From positions 1 through 21,735 of IMG/VR virus record IMGVR_UViG_3300008450_000532: a DNA stretch of 21,735 nt; one strand, written 5' to 3'. This document shows, piece after piece, positions 19,664-21,735 of the stretch. Both the position numbers and the translations under genes were made by a program. The DNA is from a virus. How positions within the stretch are numbered: position 1 is the first letter of the stretch; each line of letters begins with the position of its first letter. The notes below the pieces were generated by a model. The model did not search any database and had not been told where the DNA came from. It was given only the letters and a program-made list of their open reading frames with translations.

Positions 19664-21735
19664 CTTGTTTGTTAAACGCATCCATCTTCTCTTTGATGGC
19701 TTCATCTTTGCGTTTAATCTGGGCCTCGGGGGCATTGCGTTCCTTCAAGGCCTTTTTCTCTTTCTTGAGGCGAGCAATCTCATTCTCAACGTAGTTAGCG
19801 CGCCGCCACAGTCTGGCTTCAGGTGACTCTTTGTAGTAAGCCTCTACGCCCTTACCCTTCATGTCTTTAATGATCCGTTCGTGGTTGGACATTACCTTAA
19901 TGTTCTCGTAGAACACGCCTGCGATAGCTGCCGGCGTTTTGATGTCGCCATAGAGCTTGCCTGCTACTGGTATTTGATAAGTCTCTACCTTTTCACCAGT
20001 GAATAAGCTCTTGACGTATTCGCCCGTCTGAATGGCAAGCTTACCCACACCACCAGCGTACTGGCCAGCTACATAACTGATCTGATCTGCCGTAGGACTG
20101 ACCAAACCTATGCCCTTGTCGCCACCACCAGTGATGAAGTTCAGCGCGTAAGCCAAGCCTTGGGACACAAAGTTTGCAGTCTCACGGCTACGCTCATATC
20201 CGGGCGAAGGAGCAAGAGCTTTGTCTTCTCTTGAGATAGGACGTCCGAAGGCATCCCTGTTCTCGGCAATCGCAACGAATGGATCAACAATGGTTGGCGC
20301 CAGTGTCTGAGCAAACGTGCTAGTTCCTAGCGGGTTAACAGAACCAAGTATTGCATTAAAGATGTTTGTGATGGTTGTCTGAAGGTCGCGTCTACCATTC
20401 ATCGCGCCAGCTTGAACCATCATGTACTCGGCAATCAGTCTACCAACGTTAGGGAAGACGTTAAATCCAAGCGGCATTGGGATGGTCAAGTACTTGCCAT
20501 CGCCTACTGGGATGATCAAGTTCTTGGACTTCACCCACTCAGGAGGCTCATCTGCACCGAGGCCAGCCATCGCCAGAATAGCGGTCTGCATGACGCCAAG
20601 GAACATACCGCCGGCAATGATTTTCTTGCCGAGGGAGCTTAACTTGATCTTGCCAGTCTTGTCCTTTGTGAACAGTGTTTCAACCAAACGCTTTGTACCT
20701 TGGACAGCGGCGTTAAAGAACGCATACAAGGCGGCAATCGTCTGAGTGCTTGCACCCTTACGGTTAAAGTTAACAGTGATGTTCTTAGCTAAACTTGCTG
20801 CCTGATCCTCAGACATCTCTTTGTCCAACGCAGCTTTGAACGAAGCCAAACGGACAGCATTCTCTAGTGCATCGTTATAGTCAGACAGCCAATCAAAGAC
20901 AGCATAGGCGGCTTGCTTGACGTTGCTACGGCTCAAACGTCCCAGCTCACGGGCAACAATCGTATCTTTACCCTGACCACGGCTGAACTGCTCGCGGAAT
21001 CCAGTCTGGCCACCAGCTTTTTGGAACTGCTCAAACAGGTCCATCCACTTCTGCATCTCTGGATTTGTGGCTGGCTTACCGCGCAGGACGCGATAGATGG
21101 CTCTAACAGCAGTCATAGAGTCAGCAATAACCTGACCCTTTTTATCCGCAAGAGGCGTACTAGAAAGGTTGATGGCAGCACCCTGTAAGTCGCGTGTAAA
21201 GTTCCACGCACCGAACACAGGGTTGTACTGGGTATTCACAGCCGCCATGAAGCGGGTGATCTCAGCAACGCTACCAAGTACTTCGTCTAGGTCATTGATG
21301 CCGATGTTCTTTAAGGTTTCCACCATGCGCTTGGCGCTTGGGTTGCCGGGGTTAAAGAACACGTAGCGGTCTTCACCATTGATACGCAACGCCAATACGT
21401 TAGGCGAGTTACGCATGTTTGGATTGATTTCGTACTTAACCAAGCCAGTCTTCTTATCAATCGCACCGGTCTTTGGCTCTTGGAAGATGTTGTTTGCGTC
21501 ATTGGGGTTCATTCCCAAAGCAACAATCTCATCAATCAACTTAGCCTTGTTCTTAATGGCGTCAGGGTTGATTGGCTTCCAGAAGTTGGGGTTAGGATTC
21601 TGAATGGCCAGCGCATACAGCGCCCGTCCAACACGAACCTTCTCTGCACGGACGATGGCACGTTCACGCGCAAGTGCCAAACTTCCGATGATGTCGCTGA
21701 CAGTCTTGAACGAACCTACTGCGGCTTTAGTAAAT
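19647..21735 (-). CDS. LPD38-type large virion protein, C-terminal part
   Basis: The frame is open across the right edge, so the start is outside. About 695 residues are visible. NPVFGAWNFTRDLQGAAINL, WLSDYNDALENAVRLASFKAAL, ITVNFNRKGASTQTIAALYAFFNAAVQGTKR and IPMPLGFNVFPNVGR match the LPD38 domain of polyvalent phage proteins, long multi-domain proteins thought to be packed in the virion and injected with the DNA. A hydrophobic stretch (IIAGGMFLGVMQTAILAMAGLG) may cross or enter a membrane. The C-terminus is a charged coiled coil (NYVENEIARLKKEKKALKER). It is on the same strand as the terminase operon and probably ends the late operon. Confidence 0.85.
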   Translation of the reverse strand, partial: FTKAAVGSFKTVSDIIGSLALARERAIVRAEKVRVGRALYALAIQNPNPNFWKPINPDAIKNKAKLIDEIVALGMNPNDANNIFQEPKTGAIDKKTGLVKYEINPNMRNSPNVLALRINGEDRYVFFNPGNPSAKRMVETLKNIGINDLDEVLGSVAEITRFMAAVNTQYNPVFGAWNFTRDLQGAAINLSSTPLADKKGQVIADSMTAVRAIYRVLRGKPATNPEMQKWMDLFEQFQKAGGQTGFREQFSRGQGKDTIVARELGRLSRSNVKQAAYAVFDWLSDYNDALENAVRLASFKAALDKEMSEDQAASLAKNITVNFNRKGASTQTIAALYAFFNAAVQGTKRLVETLFTKDKTGKIKLSSLGKKIIAGGMFLGVMQTAILAMAGLGADEPPEWVKSKNLIIPVGDGKYLTIPMPLGFNVFPNVGRLIAEYMMVQAGAMNGRRDLQTTITNIFNAILGSVNPLGTSTFAQTLAPTIVDPFVAIAENRDAFGRPISREDKALAPSPGYERSRETANFVSQGLAYALNFITGGGDKGIGLVSPTADQISYVAGQYAGGVGKLAIQTGEYVKSLFTGEKVETYQIPVAGKLYGDIKTPAAIAGVFYENIKVMSNHERIIKDMKGKGVEAYYKESPEARLWRRANYVENEIARLKKEKKALKERNAPEAQIKRKDEAIKEKMDAFNKQVSKVQ

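Overview
The window is part of a tailed double-stranded DNA bacteriophage genome (Caudoviricetes). The evidence is a small terminase, a large terminase, a portal protein and a large virion protein with an LPD38-type region, together with phage replication and recombination genes and long runs of tiny overlapping genes. I see no integrase, no bacterial housekeeping gene, no canonical tRNA and no CRISPR array. Shine-Dalgarno sites of the AGGAG type and TTGACA/TATAAT promoters point to an ordinary bacterial host using sigma-70. The host cannot be named from the sequence.

Layout. (1) Bases 1-5546, minus strand: the start of the late operon, read leftward. It holds a TerS-like protein, a LexA-type winged-helix protein, a 53-residue protein, the large terminase, the portal, a 66-residue protein and the start of another gene cut by the window edge. 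(2) Bases 5629-9828, plus strand: a small membrane protein, then a chain of about 18 very small genes. Most overlap by ATGA, one promoter carrying an inverted repeat precedes them, and a clear rho-independent terminator (9899-9936) ends them. (3) Bases 9825-14035, minus strand: a leftward early operon of five small genes, a ParB-like/HTH protein, an SF2 helicase and a Toprim primase-like protein. It is driven by a near-consensus promoter (14006-14035). (4) Bases 14036-14926: almost 900 bases without a convincing gene, containing long nested helices that look like a structured RNA. (5) A leftward RuvC-like resolvase (14927-15385) with its own terminator, then a divergent promoter region. (6) Bases 15467-19663, plus strand: a recombination operon with a protein resembling the RNA polymerase alpha C-terminal domain, a PD-(D/E)XK nuclease, an ERF annealing protein, a possible ssDNA-binding protein, an RHH protein, several small proteins and a YbcO-like nuclease. 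(7) Bases 19647-21735, minus strand: the C-terminal part of a large LPD38-type virion protein that runs off the right edge. Late genes leave the left edge and re-enter from the right edge on the same strand. This fits a circularly permuted or circular map in which one leftward late operon wraps round the early regions shown here.

How it works together. The early replication operon (ParB-like protein, helicase, Toprim protein) and the recombination operon (nuclease, ERF, RuvC, YbcO-like) start on either side of the noncoding region. Their promoters, and that of the small-gene cluster, share an ACATGA / TCATGT motif, so one regulator may bind all three. A second palindrome (TCTATAACA, one or two bases, TGTTATAGA) occurs before the winged-helix gene and beside the noncoding region. 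The observations most worth following are the structured RNA candidate, the frameshift in the Toprim gene at an A8 run that is also the T8 tract of an opposing terminator, the phage alpha-CTD-like protein, and the two operator-like motif families.
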